Source: Dicyema japonicum
Taxonomy: Eukaryota > Dicyemida > Rhombozoa > Dicyemidae
NCBI GenBank assembly: GCA_011109175.1
Contig: RDEW01000006.1
Coordinates: 967,232-1,031,231 of the forward strand
Length of the DNA: 64,000 nt
Reading direction: 5' to 3'
Part shown: in pieces, positions 1 through 10,372 of the stretch
How positions within the stretch are numbered: position 1 is the stretch's first letter
Layout: every line of letters starts with the position of its first letter
The notes under the pieces: generated by a model
Seen by the model: the letters and a program-made list of their open reading frames with translations, nothing else
Databases searched by the model: none
Told to the model about the DNA's origin: nothing
Made by a program: the position numbers and the translations under genes

Positions 1-1830
1 CGTCGACGTTTGTTCACGAGCTTTAAATCTCCGACGAGTGTTTCAGGTAGTGTAATACGCCGGCGTCAACGAAAGCACGGTCCCTATCTCATGAAGTAGT
101 CCTCCGTTGCTATATTTGCTTGAGCGCCCAAGTCCATATGCAAGATATGTCCAAATAGCCTCCAGCGCACATCAGCAAGTTCGAGACTCAGTGGACCCGT
201 GCAACATCTCTTGTACAGCGATTCCTTTTTATTCTTGCTGGCCAGTTCAGTCCTAGTATGGATCTAAGTTGTCTTTGATGGAAAGAGTCTAGTCCTAGTT
301 GTTCGGTTTAGGACGTTCCCCAGGTCTATGAATTGTACATTAGGATCGGCTTGACAAAGGTTTCATACAGTCTTAATCGAAGTGATGTGCAGGATCGTCG
401 TTTACCAATCCATTCTATCTTTAACTTGTTAATCGTTACCAAAGCGAGGGCCTTCCTTCTGGCAATATCTTGACTGTCTCCAAGTAAAGAGCCAAGTCTG
501 TTTGTTTTTCGTCATGTTTCACTTGATCTGCTTTCCATTCTCCTGATTTCCACAATGTCAGTTTTTGCGATTTGTTATCTGACACAAAGTCGACGTCGTC
601 CGCATAGGCAATTTCGACGATGTTGCCATCATAGAATTTCCGAAGATCTCGTTATGACGCCTCCAGATATGTGACAAATAGCAGGGGCGAGAGGGAATCT
701 CCCTGGGGAGTACAAACATTGGACGTAAATTCACGGGAATATGTCTTTCCGACCCGCACTCTGAGATTCGTGTTAGAGAGCAACACTCTGATCGTGCTGA
801 CAGAATTAGGGTCCACGAAGGACCGTGTCAAAGGCCCAAGAGAAATGCACTTTCTAATCTCTGGTTGATAGCGCAGCGCCACTTGTGGCTCCACACTACA
901 TTCGCAGAGGATCTTCCTGTCCTGAATCCACTGTGAATAAGGGATAGATAGTTGTCCACTTGTTCTCTGATTCGGTTCAGCGTAACTTATGCCAGATGTA
1001 TCAGTAAGGTGTTTTGCAGGATTATTGGACGTAGGTTCTCAACAGGGCCAGCATGCTTGCTATATTTTTGTATTGATATTAATAGTCCGGATCCAAGAGC
1101 GGGGTATTCTTTTTTTATAAACATGGAGCCAACTTGTCTGTTAGTGCAACTGGCCCGTATTTGTTTCCTGTCCGGATTAGACGTATTTTCCAGTTGTAAT
1201 CTTAGTTCCCTTTGTTCTTTAATAAGGGGGGAGATCTGGATGTATACATTTTTAAACAGTGCTAAGGACCAGGTTCCGATACTCCCATTTGCTGCCGAAA
1301 CGATCGTTTTCAGTCAAAGTTATCGTTGTGAACTTGGATGAGACTATCTTGTGATCACTGTCGATATTGCACCTCCGTAAGATCTCGAGTCACGTAGGAG
1401 TGATTTTTCTTTGACTTGGCAGATTATGTAGAAATTTGGTTGGAAATGTTGATAGAGCCTTTGGGGGGTAAGAATCGTTGCCCATTCCATGTCGTTTTAT
1501 GTCGTGCGGAATGTTGGAAACCAGTATTTCATAGGAACAGATCAAATGCTTGGCAAAACTCTGCCAAAATGGTTCCGGGGAAGTTTCTGATTCTTCTTCC
1601 GTGCTGGCCAATGAAGCATTCATTTCCTCAACGGGTTCCCACTTTCGCATTTCAGTCCCCTGCAATAATTATAAGTATGATGAACAGAGGTTTGTAAAAT
1701 GCCCTTCCCAATTTCTCGTAAAACAGGTCAAGTTCTTCTGGATTTTTTAGGATACATCCACTGTGTGGTGCGTAGACGTTGATAATTAATCTTAGTCTCA
1801 TCGAATTTCTACTTGATGACTTCTCTCATT
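1..1830 (-). mobile_element. Degenerate LINE family A copy (APE + RT), antisense, cut by window edge
   Basis: Read on the minus strand, 1800 down to about 1300 gives endonuclease motifs (IINVYAPHSG, then IIAGD.NAKVG). 894-652 gives the RT palm block CTPQGDSLSPLLFVTYLEAS, and below 640 comes YADDVDFVSDNK. These match, in order, the better copy at 5809-8755, so this is the same family. The reading frame is broken many times by stops and frameshifts, so the copy is dead. The C-terminal part runs off position 1. No target duplication can be seen because one end is missing. Confidence 0.85.
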
Positions 1831-2132
1831 CAGGATTAACCTGTTTTCATTATCCAAGCATTGACCCAGTCCAAATTAATTTATAGATTAGGTCGTCAAT
1901 ATTTTTATTGATTGTTCTTACAAGAGTTGATCGATTTGATACTCCATATTTTTTGAAAGATAGATTATTTCTGGAGGGAAGTACAGGCCACAACAAAGAT
2001 GAAACCATAAGGAATTAATTTAATTTCGGCAGCGATTGGACAGTTTGTGAATAACCAGACAGGTACTTCAAAGGAACGTATAGATGCACGAGAAATGCCC
2101 ATGGTAAGGGAAATAAGACCTACAACCGACGT
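1831..2132. other. Intergenic, no gene seen
   Basis: AT-rich DNA with no open frame of interest and no recognised element. It separates the LINE A remnant from the left edge of the cathepsin-containing duplicated segment, which starts near 2133. Confidence 0.5.
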
Positions 2133-3840
2133 ATAAGAAAACTTTTTTTATTGTCAATTGAACAGGTGCTCTAAACAATCTGAGTATAACTGTGGATAGT
2201 TTTAAATGAAAATGATTAAAGAAATCAGTAAATTAATTCATTAATTTTTTTCTTAAAATTATGGTTTTGGCTATTTTTTTAAATTTCGTGGATAATGTAT
2301 TGATGAATTCTCACAGTGATGTGAAAGTGTTCTCAGTTAGACCCTGTATATGTATTTAGAAAAATTTAACAAAAAATAATTAAAAAATTTCAAATATAAT
2401 AAAATATTATCTAAGAAAAAAAGTAAATTTGTGAACAGAATAATAATCAGCTACAATGAAACCAAATTTATCAAATTAAATAATCAATTTATTCGATTAT
2501 AGGATAAATAGGATTTTTTGGAAAATGACAGTTATTAATCTCCCGCGCCATTTTCATGTATCCTTGTATACCCCATGATTGGCCCCATCCATTTTTCAAG
2601 AGCCAATACTTTTCTCCTTTAGAAACCCCATAACCGACAACAGAAACTCCATGGTCAAATTTTAAATATAAACAATTTTTAATATGATATACTCCTAAAA
2701 ACTTTAATTGATATTTACCTCGAAAATATTTTTGAAACTTAACGCGAGAACTATCAACATTAACAGTAACAGGACCAAATTTGTTGAGAACATGCATAAG
2801 CATTTTTTCGTCACCATCTTTAAATTTTTTATAACCAGTCAAGGTAAATTTAATATCTGGTTGACTAGCATATTTGCATTTACCCTCCTATACGATTATT
2901 AAAAAGGTACTTTTTCTTTATATGGATATCGTTTTACAGAATTAATTCCTCCTTTTTTTTGTACGTATTTATACACAAGTTCAGCACACCCTCCATTGCA
3001 TCCTCTATTCTCTGAACAATCAATTATGTTTTGTTCGCTCATAGATATAAGTTTATTGTGTTTGATTGCAAAATGCGACTCCAATGTGGCCAACTAAATG
3101 CATTAAACAGTAGTTTACTGCACCAAATGCATAACATGACCCACATATACTTCCTTGATCTTTTATGCCAGTTACACAATTTCGTTTTATCCAATTAAAA
3201 GATGGATGATATCTTTTTTTATTTACATGAATTGAATAATCTTCAAGTAATTCATCTTCGTATGTATTCTGAGTATTATAAAAATCAAATTTTCTTGGTT
3301 TGCTAATTTCTCTTCTTGTCTACAAATATTTATTGTGAATTAACCATGTCAGCAAATTGAGTAATTCCCAATTCATATGAAAATATTCCTTGTTTTGATA
3401 GTAAATTGTGTTTGTCAGTCAATCTCAAGTTTTCAGTAAAAATAGCCATTCTAACTTGGAGTTCTACACCTGAATATGATTTATCTGTAAAAAGTGAAAA
3501 TAAACTTAACTATATTTTTCCATAAAATTATTCCATTGGATTTCATAATATTCATCCACTTTAATGGAATGATTGTTTGATTCGTATTTGAAATGAATTT
3601 TAGATGATATAACATAATTGAACAATAACAGAAAAACATGGATAATTAGGCCGATCATTTTAATTAATTCTGTCTATTTTTATTTAAATACTTTTATAAT
3701 ATTAATATATAAAATAATACATCACTAAAAGTGCAACTCCCAACATTACACAGCCACGACGTGTCTTATGAGAAAAACATACATCACCCCTCTCCAATTT
3801 ATATTCCCCAAACTACTTCTCCCATAGAGTAGTTGCTCAG
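2133..3840. repeat. Segmental duplication unit, copy 1 (carries cathepsin gene)
   Basis: This stretch is colinear and nearly identical to 10373-12060. The similarity runs through the 3' flank, all exons and introns, the 5' flank and a LINE tail. Because introns are retained in both copies, the duplication copied genomic DNA rather than mRNA. The right end (about 3715-3840) is a plus-strand LINE C-terminal fragment (reading YTATTCLMRK) that is shared with 11955-12160 and, inverted, with 14050-14240. Confidence 0.85.
2489..3658 (-). CDS. Cathepsin L-like cysteine protease, 6 exons, intact
   Basis: Papain-family (C1A) peptidase, 348 aa, probably secreted or lysosomal. Exons on the minus strand: 3511-3658, 3345-3484, 3119-3319, 2911-3093, 2719-2887 and 2489-2694; the five GT-AG introns are 26, 25, 25, 23 and 24 bp. 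Only their removal gives the continuous frame. The last intron is a multiple of three without a stop, but the copy at 10731 has 23 bp there, and splicing restores the family pattern RGVYHIKNC. The N-terminus has a hydrophobic leader (MIGLIIHVFLLLFNYVISS), then an ERFNIN-like propeptide with ITQFADM. Catalytic residues are all present: Gln-Cys in DQGSICGSCYAF, His in [11 protein letters not shown], Asn in LLKNGWGQSWG. Odd points: the usual CGSCW is CGSCY and KNSWG is KNGWG. Start chosen as the ATG before the leader. Confidence 0.93.
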
Positions 3841-4182
3841 AAATTTTAAGTTTAAAAAAGATTTGGTGAAGTTCACGTGCTTAGCTGTGATTACAGGAAT
3901 CTCGTACTTTGCCGCCCTGCATATGGTGAATTTTTATTATTTTACGTAATTGTAACAAAGATTATTTGTTTTTTCTTATAAGCCAATTTGGACTCTTTCC
4001 AGTGATTATATTCATCGTTTCAATATCATCAATAGTGGAGTCATACCACAATAATATGTCTAAATATATGTTATGTTGTCTAATTAAGTGGTTTCCGACC
4101 TTTGGAGATCTCATGAACGAGTTTCCTCCACTTTCCCCGATCCGTTGCAATTTGGAGTAGCCTTGATATAGGTAGGAAGTCG
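3841..4182. other. Unassigned DNA with a possible hAT end
   Basis: No gene recognised. A minus-strand open frame at 3962-4201 is 79 aa and matches nothing I know. Around 4085-4120 the text AAGTGGTTTCCGACC followed by an ATGAAC-like stretch resembles a hAT-type terminal sequence, but no partner end was found, so this is only a hint. Confidence 0.3.
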
Positions 4183-4283
4183 GAAGTGCTTCTCTCTTCA
4201 TGGACTTCCTGTGTTCCCTAACCCTAACCCTAACCCTTCTCTCTACTTTTCTAGACCTGTCGAAGTGCTTCTCTCTTCATGGA
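4183..4283 (+). repeat. Interstitial telomeric motif between 22-bp direct repeats
   Basis: A 22-bp word at 4183-4204 recurs exactly at 4262-4283. Between them lie 57 bp that contain three and two-thirds units of CCCTAA at 4216-4237, the C-strand of the animal telomere repeat TTAGGG. The second copy of the 22-mer is inside LINE family C coding sequence (reading EVLLSSWRK), so the word belongs to the LINE and was duplicated when the telomeric piece was added. Confidence 0.8.
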
Positions 4284-5725
4284 GAAAACTGAAGAAGAAT
4301 TCTAACCCAGTTTACTTCTCGGATGAAGACGTGAAGAATGCGCTGCGTTTTACAAGAACAACGTACTCTGCCGGTCCCGACAACATTCCAGTAGTGTTAT
4401 TGAAGAACCTTAGAGATATTGGAGTCGGTCTTACAACTATTCAATTAATTGTAATGTAATACCGTTGTTATGGAAGCAAGCCAACATCCGAACTATACTG
4501 AAACCTGGAAACCTAAGGAAGATCCGGCATCATTTAGACCTGTGTCATTGTTATGTTCCATATCGAAATCCTGGAAAGGCTTGTGCTTGGAAGAATAAGG
4601 CTTTCTCAGAAAAGGATTTTTAACACGGATTTAAGAGCGATTGTTCTACATCAACGTACCTACAGAAATTAACCAACTTTATTAGAGATGGATTTTCAAA
4701 CAACCAAGGCATTTGAAAACAGTCTTATGTTCCATTGATATTAACAAGGCCTTTGATTCAATTTCGAGAAAATATTATCAAAGAAAATTTTCCAGTCGAG
4801 ATCCCGGGGAAGTTTAAACTTTCGATAAAAATTCTTAAACGAAGGACGTGTATGCCTCGGAAGGACTGAAATCAGTCTCACGTATTCTCCCAAACGGTGT
4901 CCCCCAAGGATCTCCTTTATCCCCGCCTTATTCAATTTATACCTGGCAGACCTCCCGACACCGGAATCCAATAACGATGTTCTACTCTCATATGCGGACG
5001 ACATTGTTTTGGCCTCGCGTGATCGGGATATCCAAAATGCTACAGAAAGATTACAAATTAACCTGGACCGACTCAACGCCTGGTTAATGAAGAACCGACT
5101 CACGATAAATTCCAGAAAGTCGGTCACGTCTATGTTTACTTCGGTCAAAAGGTTGGAGAAGATGACTGTCGAGTTAAAATTGGACAACATTGAAATCCCC
5201 TTCACCAAATGTCAGAAGATCCTGGGCGTGACACTGGATGCACACATATGTTTGTCACCACACGTGGCAAACATTGTTCTAAAGTGCGAGAAGAGGATCA
5301 ATGTATTATAATTGTTATCTGGAATATGGAAGACAGGTACCCACCCAGTCTTGATGAACATTTACAAGCAATACATCGAACCATGCTTCTTGTACGCGTG
5401 TGCTTCGTGGGGACCTTCATTATCATGGACGAACACTAAGAAAATTGAGGACGTTCAAAAGAAGGCTTTCAGAATGACGGAGCGGTGGTCTTGTGGGAGA
5501 CACAGAACCGGACCGACTACTCTGGAGGCCCTCATTAAACAAAACTCCGGCATGCGGGAAAATGGCCCTGCAAATACAGTCAGCCGCCCTGTACGAGCTT
5601 ATGTGGGTACGAGGGAGGCACACCGGGAAAGAATGAGGATTTTGGCGGAGCGCATCTGGATCACGTGATAGTTAGTTTTGATTTTACCGTGGTTTTGGGT
5701 GTTAATTAAATAAATAAAAATTACA
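4284..5725 (+). mobile_element. LINE family C, RT half, degenerate
   Basis: Plus-strand APE-class non-LTR retrotransposon, 5'-truncated. It begins in the finger region (TTYSAGPDNIPVVLLKNL). Palm blocks follow in shifted frames: NGVPQGSPLSP near 4890-4920 and LSYADDIVLASRDRD near 4985-5030. A long C-terminal stretch is readable from 5009 to 5668 (NRLTINSRKSV, KILGVTLDAH, YKQYIEPCFLYACASWGPS, then LAERIWIT and stop). Stops and frameshifts at several points make it inactive. The 3' UTR is about 60 bp, ending near the AT-rich run at 5705-5725. Confidence 0.85.
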
Positions 5726-5808
5726 TTTCTGAAGCTTTTCATTTATCTGAAATTATTAATTTTTTCCATAATATTAGTTTTTGGTTGAGCTGGTGACGTG
5801 GCTCTTGA

Positions 5809-7269
5809 ACTCAATGTCTGGAAAACACAGTATCAAGCATTGGACTTCTCACGTTTAACGTCAGGGGACTCTCTAGCGTTTGGAAACGGAAGGAACTGGT
5901 CGAGGATCTTTCAAAATACAAGATTTCAATCGCCTGCCTTCAGGAGACTAAACTAATAAACGGGATCGAAGAACAACATGGGAACTTTCGACTAATCTTC
6001 CTTCCAGGTGGAAACAAGCACTATGGGCTAGGATTTGCCGTCAGGAATGATCTATCCAAGAGAGTCTGCCAATATTACAGTGTGAATGATAGAATCGGGG
6101 TGTTGCAATTGAAACTGGATGACCTCAACCCGTCGAAGAAATATCTAACTATAATAAACGTTTACGCCCCTCACAGTGGATGGCTTAATAAAAACCCTGA
6201 TGAGATTGATGACTTTTACATCAGTCTTTCTGCCGTTTTCTCCATGTATGCTCTCTCAACACTAGTAATGATCGCAGGAGACCTAAATGCGAAAGCTGGC
6301 ACCCAGGTTACGACCGATGAGACATTCATGGGAAGGCATGGTAGGGGGAAAAGAAATCTCCCGGGAACTCTACTAGCTAACTTCTGTCAAACGAACAACC
6401 TATTTTTATGCAATACAGCCTTCATGCATCCAGCCAGACATAAATCTACGTGGTCGGGACACAGAACAAACCCAGAAGGGCGAGTGATGAATATGTACAA
6501 CCAGATCGACTATATCATATGCAGGCAAAAAGATCGAGGAATTATACTTGATGCACGAGCTTATGGTGGATCGATTATCGACAGCGACCACAAAATGGTT
6601 ATTGCTAGACTTTCTCTAAAGAGATTTATGGTACTACAAAGAACGAAATGGAAGCACATTGAAACCACAGAACCCAACTATAGACGTTATAATTTGGAAT
6701 CCTTAATCAGTCAATCAGAAGGGGCCCTAGCATTCAAAGAATATCTGGATGCAGAACTAGAAAACATGCCTACAGATTTGCCGCCCGGAAAATCCTGGGA
6801 TTTTGTAAAGCAGTCAATACATAAAGGAGCCAATCTGCATCTATTGAAAGAAAATGAGAAAATCCCATCGCACAATGAAATTTACACGGTGAAGGACCTT
6901 GCCAATAAACAGAAGACCATATGGATGCTATATCAAAATACTGACGATTCGAACGTAAAATCAAAATTGCGGCTAGAAAGAAAAACTATCAAAGCAAAAA
7001 TAAGAAAAACTATACGCCAGCATAACAGAAATAGAGCACTGGACCAGATTAAGAAGATAGAATCTCTCAAGGACAACGCTAGATTCTACGAGGCTGTGAA
7101 ACAGATGAAAGGAAAGAGACCCCATCAACCGATAATGATAAGAGATGACAAAGGAACGCAGATTGTAGACCAAATGGAAGTGGCTGAAATTATCGCTGCC
7201 CACTTTGGAAAACTTTTTGACCCAAGGAACGACACTATCAACCTAGAACGAGGAAATCACACCATATGA
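5809..7269 (+). pseudogene. LINE A endonuclease domain and linker
   Basis: Open frame of about 486 codons that lacks an initiator ATG at its left end. Endonuclease/exonuclease/phosphatase motifs occur in order: LLTFNVRGLSS (Asn), ACLQETKL (metal-binding Glu), NVYAPHSG, IAGDLNAKAG and IDSDHKMVIARL (catalytic Asp-His pair). These match APE nucleases that nick target DNA for target-primed reverse transcription. A basic, coiled linker follows (KLRLERKTIKAKIRKTIRQH). The frame ends at 7269, while homology continues at once in frame 2 (EVELVSSKLKNNRIPGPDG), so the stop is due to a frameshift rather than a natural end. Confidence 0.85.
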
Positions 7270-8755
7270 AGTTGAACTTGTGAGTTCCAAGTTAAAAAAC
7301 AACAGGATTCCTGGCCCCGACGGACTCGGTGGTGAATTCTTGAAATATGGAACTTAAAAGCTGTATGAATGCATCGCTAGGATTCTGAATGAAATGTACT
7401 ATTACGGTCACACGCTGACCCTGGGAGAGGGAATTTTGATACCTGTACAGAAGGCGAATAAACCAAGATCTAAGGTGGAGAACCTCCGTCCGGTCATATT
7501 AATGAATTCACTTCGGAAAATTCTGGCGAAAATAACATTACAAAGGATGGAAGGACGCCTAGATACTTTTCTGTCGCCATACCACAGCGGATTCCGAAAA
7601 GGAAGATCTACTTCAGATGTTTTGTGGTCCCACAAGTGGAGATCTGAGGCCGTTCAAAAGTTCAAAATGTCTACAACCATCCTCGGAATCGACATTTCGA
7701 GGGCCTTCGACTCTGTCGACAGACGGAGGCTAATACTGGTTTTGGAAAGTTTCCTAGACGCTTCCACTGTCAGAATGGCCACCACCCTCCTAGCTGATAC
7801 TTGGCTCACTGTAAGAGTCGGGGGAGCCTTGTCTCGCCGATTTGAGACGACTGTTGGCACTCCACAGGGAGACCCATTATCACCTATACTTTTTGTCATA
7901 TACCTTGAAGCTGCTTTACGGGAGTCAAAACCGATAATGGGTGAAAAGACAAACATTATTGCGTATGCTGACGACGTAGACTTTATTTCAAATGACAAAA
8001 TACCGCTCACCCGCTTGATGGAAGAAGTGTCTGGAAGACTAGCCGAATGGTTCCTAACAGTAAATCCGGACAAGACTGACGTAACTGAACTCAAGAGGGA
8101 AGAAACAAGGACGGAGGAGTACTGGCGCAAATGCAAAAAGCTTGGCTCCCTCCTAGGAGACCATGAAGAAATTACGAGAAGGAAAACCCTAGCACAAACT
8201 GCCCTCTCCAGATTAAAGAACATCTGGCTTCACAAAAAGGGCCTTGACATTATAACAAAAACTCGATTATACAACTCGCTAGTGAAACCCATACTACTAT
8301 ATAACGCTGGTACCTGGGCCTGCTCAAGAAATGAACTGAAGAGGCTTAATGCGTTTCATAGAGACCAACTACGGCATATGATGTTCGAAAGAAGTGATAC
8401 GAGGATGTCATCTAATCTTCTTTATAAGAGGACGAAGACCTCAGAAATTTCTAATGAGATTCTGGATACACGATGGAGGCTTTTCGGCCATATTCTGCGA
8501 CTGGACCTAGATGCCCCCGCGAACGTAGCCATGGAGGATTACTTCATGTTGGAGGCCCCCCGTTTCCGTGGTCGCCCAAGGACGACACTGGCAGTCGTTC
8601 TCGACGAGGACCTCAAAGAAATGGGACGGCATCTTGGAAGTGGAGAGGATCTTGACTGGTTGCGCACTGCGGCTTTGAATAGGAGGAAGTGGATGAAACT
8701 AACCAGTGATTTGCTAACTCGTGTTGCACATGCTTTGTCAAGTCCTATGACATAG
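7270..8755 (+). pseudogene. LINE A reverse transcriptase domain
   Basis: Reverse transcriptase of the element; open from 7358 to 8755 after a TAA at 7355. Motifs: SGFRKGRSTSD (fingers), ILGIDISRAFDSVDRRR (palm A, catalytic Asp), TVGTPQGDPLSPILFVIYLEA (motif B) and IIAYADDVDFIS (motif C, the YADD box). These are followed by the thumb and a C-terminal region with the pattern GTWACSRNELKRL and FRGRPRTTL. All catalytic aspartates are intact. In life it would copy the element RNA at the nicked target. Truncated relatives that share the C-terminal pattern show that the family amplified here. Confidence 0.88.
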
Positions 8756-8782
8756 CGATAAGTGCTTATAATAATAATAATA

Positions 8783-8975
8783 GTCATCAGTGGAACTGGA
8801 TTGTCTAGAAGGACCCACACACAAGAAAAAGAAAAAAAGAAGTGAAGATTATTCCTTGGTTCTACAATTAGTTAAAGTTTGCTGTTCTTTACTTAAATAA
8901 AATGTGTGTCCTGCCTATGCGGAGCTATAAATATTATGGTTCTCGTGAAAAGGCTGTTATTATTATTATTGTTAG
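8783..8975 (+). mobile_element. 5'-truncated tRNA-SINE copy
   Basis: Matches the body and tail of the full SINE at 34228-34546, starting at its GTCATCAGTG segment with a small deletion. It runs through GGAACTGGATTGTCTAGAA, the purine-rich AAGAAAAAGAAAAAAAG block and TGTGTCCTGCCTATGCGGAG to CTCGTGAAAAGGCTG and (TTA)n. It sits directly on the trinucleotide tail of LINE A (8770-8782), which suggests insertion into that simple-sequence tail. Confidence 0.8.
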
Positions 8976-9884
8976 GTCCGTGAAGCAGTATTAAAATAGA
9001 ACATATTTTCGTGCTAATTTCCCCTCCTATTTAAATTAATTTTCCATTTAGTATTTTGCTCATAAGAAGCCTTATTATTCGGCCAGCTTACTGAAAGTAG
9101 ATATATGCAACGGTATGTTTGATATCATTTTTTCAAAGAACACAAACCAAAAAATTAAAAATATCATATTTTTTTGACCCGCCTTATATGTATAGTGTAA
9201 ATTTCTTTATCTTAATTATCTTGAATTGTGATCATTTCTCTTTCGGTATTCGTTACTGTATATTTTTTCGTTGAAATTTGGTCGTATAAGGGGTATTTTC
9301 CATTAGCGTTCCCGTCGCGGCGCATTAAAATTTTATCACCGTCTTCAATTTGTCGTATTTCCATATTCTACGGTTTTTCATGAACTACGTTTTGCATTAT
9401 AAATAATAAATGCTAATAAACTATATAATTTATAACGTCCAAATTGATTTAGATTATGTTGAGCCTAATATAAGTATACAACTACACTGTATTTTTGTTT
9501 TAATTCAGCTCCTTGATGTTTGCTCATTCTCTCCAGTCAATAAAATCATCATGTCCCGTTTCACGGAAAATCTTAATTTTTTCAATTGCTTCTCGTGTTA
9601 ATCTTTCTAGTACCATATTTTATAATTATTATAATTATTTAAGCCAAAGAAATACCGTCTCTACCACTAACTAACTCTCATTAATCGTGCCAATTTTTCT
9701 CGATGCTCCAACCGCGACCCCACACATTTTCTATACGGACGGGGTCTTTTACCCCACCTCTTCTGAAATTGCCTCCATTTGCCTCTATGATAGACTCGAG
9801 TGTTCTGGGGGCAATTTCTTCATTTTGTATATTTTTTCAGTAATTTTATTGCTCTTGAATGGATGTCTTGAATATTAATTAGGT
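8976..9884. other. Intergenic with weak minus-strand open frames
   Basis: No confident gene. On the minus strand, about 9364 down to 9205 reads as a short frame (MEIRQIEDGDKILMRRDG and onward) that looks protein-like. About 9620-9530 reads MVLERLTREAIEKIKIFRET, reminiscent of a transposase N-terminus. About 9820-9770 reads LESIIEANGGN. They may be pieces of one decayed DNA transposon, but I could not identify a family. Confidence 0.3.
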
Positions 9885-10095
9885 TAGTTGCCGACAGGTT
9901 AGATCCTCATGCAGCACATGCATAGCCTACTGTTGGCTCGATATACTGCTTGTAGAGGGTCCTGATACTTGGCGGATAAATTCCTCCACAGTTCCAAAGG
10001 AAGGCTTTTACACAATTGATCTTCTTTGCACAGGTTAACATGATGGATTCCACATGGGCTGAAAAGCAGAGGAAAGTATCAAAGTTACTCCAGTA
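9885..10095 (-). mobile_element. LINE family C RT C-terminal fragment
   Basis: On the minus strand this reads LGVTLDTFLCFSAHVESIM, then KKINCVKAFLW and LYKQYIEPTVGYACAA. This is the conserved post-palm region of the family C elements at 4284 and 33525. It is a short, internally frameshifted scrap. Confidence 0.75.
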
Positions 10096-10372
10096 TCTTC
10101 GGCGAATTCTTTTGTATAATTGATATTTTCAAAAAAAACTATATAATAAGTTTTATTTTTAATTATTAATAAATTTCTTCCAATGAAATGTTTTCTGAAA
10201 AAAATATTTTTTAGTATTTTGAGCATTGACCTCACAGCTCTAGACTGTGACAAAAAATATTACTGAAATAACTGGACTTCGCAAAAATTTCTATCGCTAT
10301 ATTCGTCCATGCTGAACCAAATAGAAAACATGTTTTTCAAAATCGAAAAAGTAATGATCTAAAACTTACAAA

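Larger units (their letters stand above)
5809..8780 (+). mobile_element. LINE family A, best-preserved copy (APE + RT)
   Basis: A near-complete single-ORF-style LINE: APE endonuclease (5809-6610), linker, RT (about 7270-8160) and C-terminal domain, with stop TAG at 8753-8755 and a tail holding a short ATA/TAA run to about 8780. Only two lesions separate it from one long frame: a 1-nt shift near 7262-7268 and a TAA at 7355-7357. No in-frame ATG is present between the upstream TGA (5806-5808) and the endonuclease core, so the true start is lost or lies out of frame. A single ORF with a trinucleotide tail resembles RTE-type elements, but the clade is not assigned. Related dead copies: 1-1830, 40245-40660, 44690-45960. 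Confidence 0.9.

Noticed and set aside
7654-8223. 189-codon minus-strand frame
   Set aside because: Exactly opposite the RT domain of LINE A, whose motifs are unmistakable; no domain on the minus reading.
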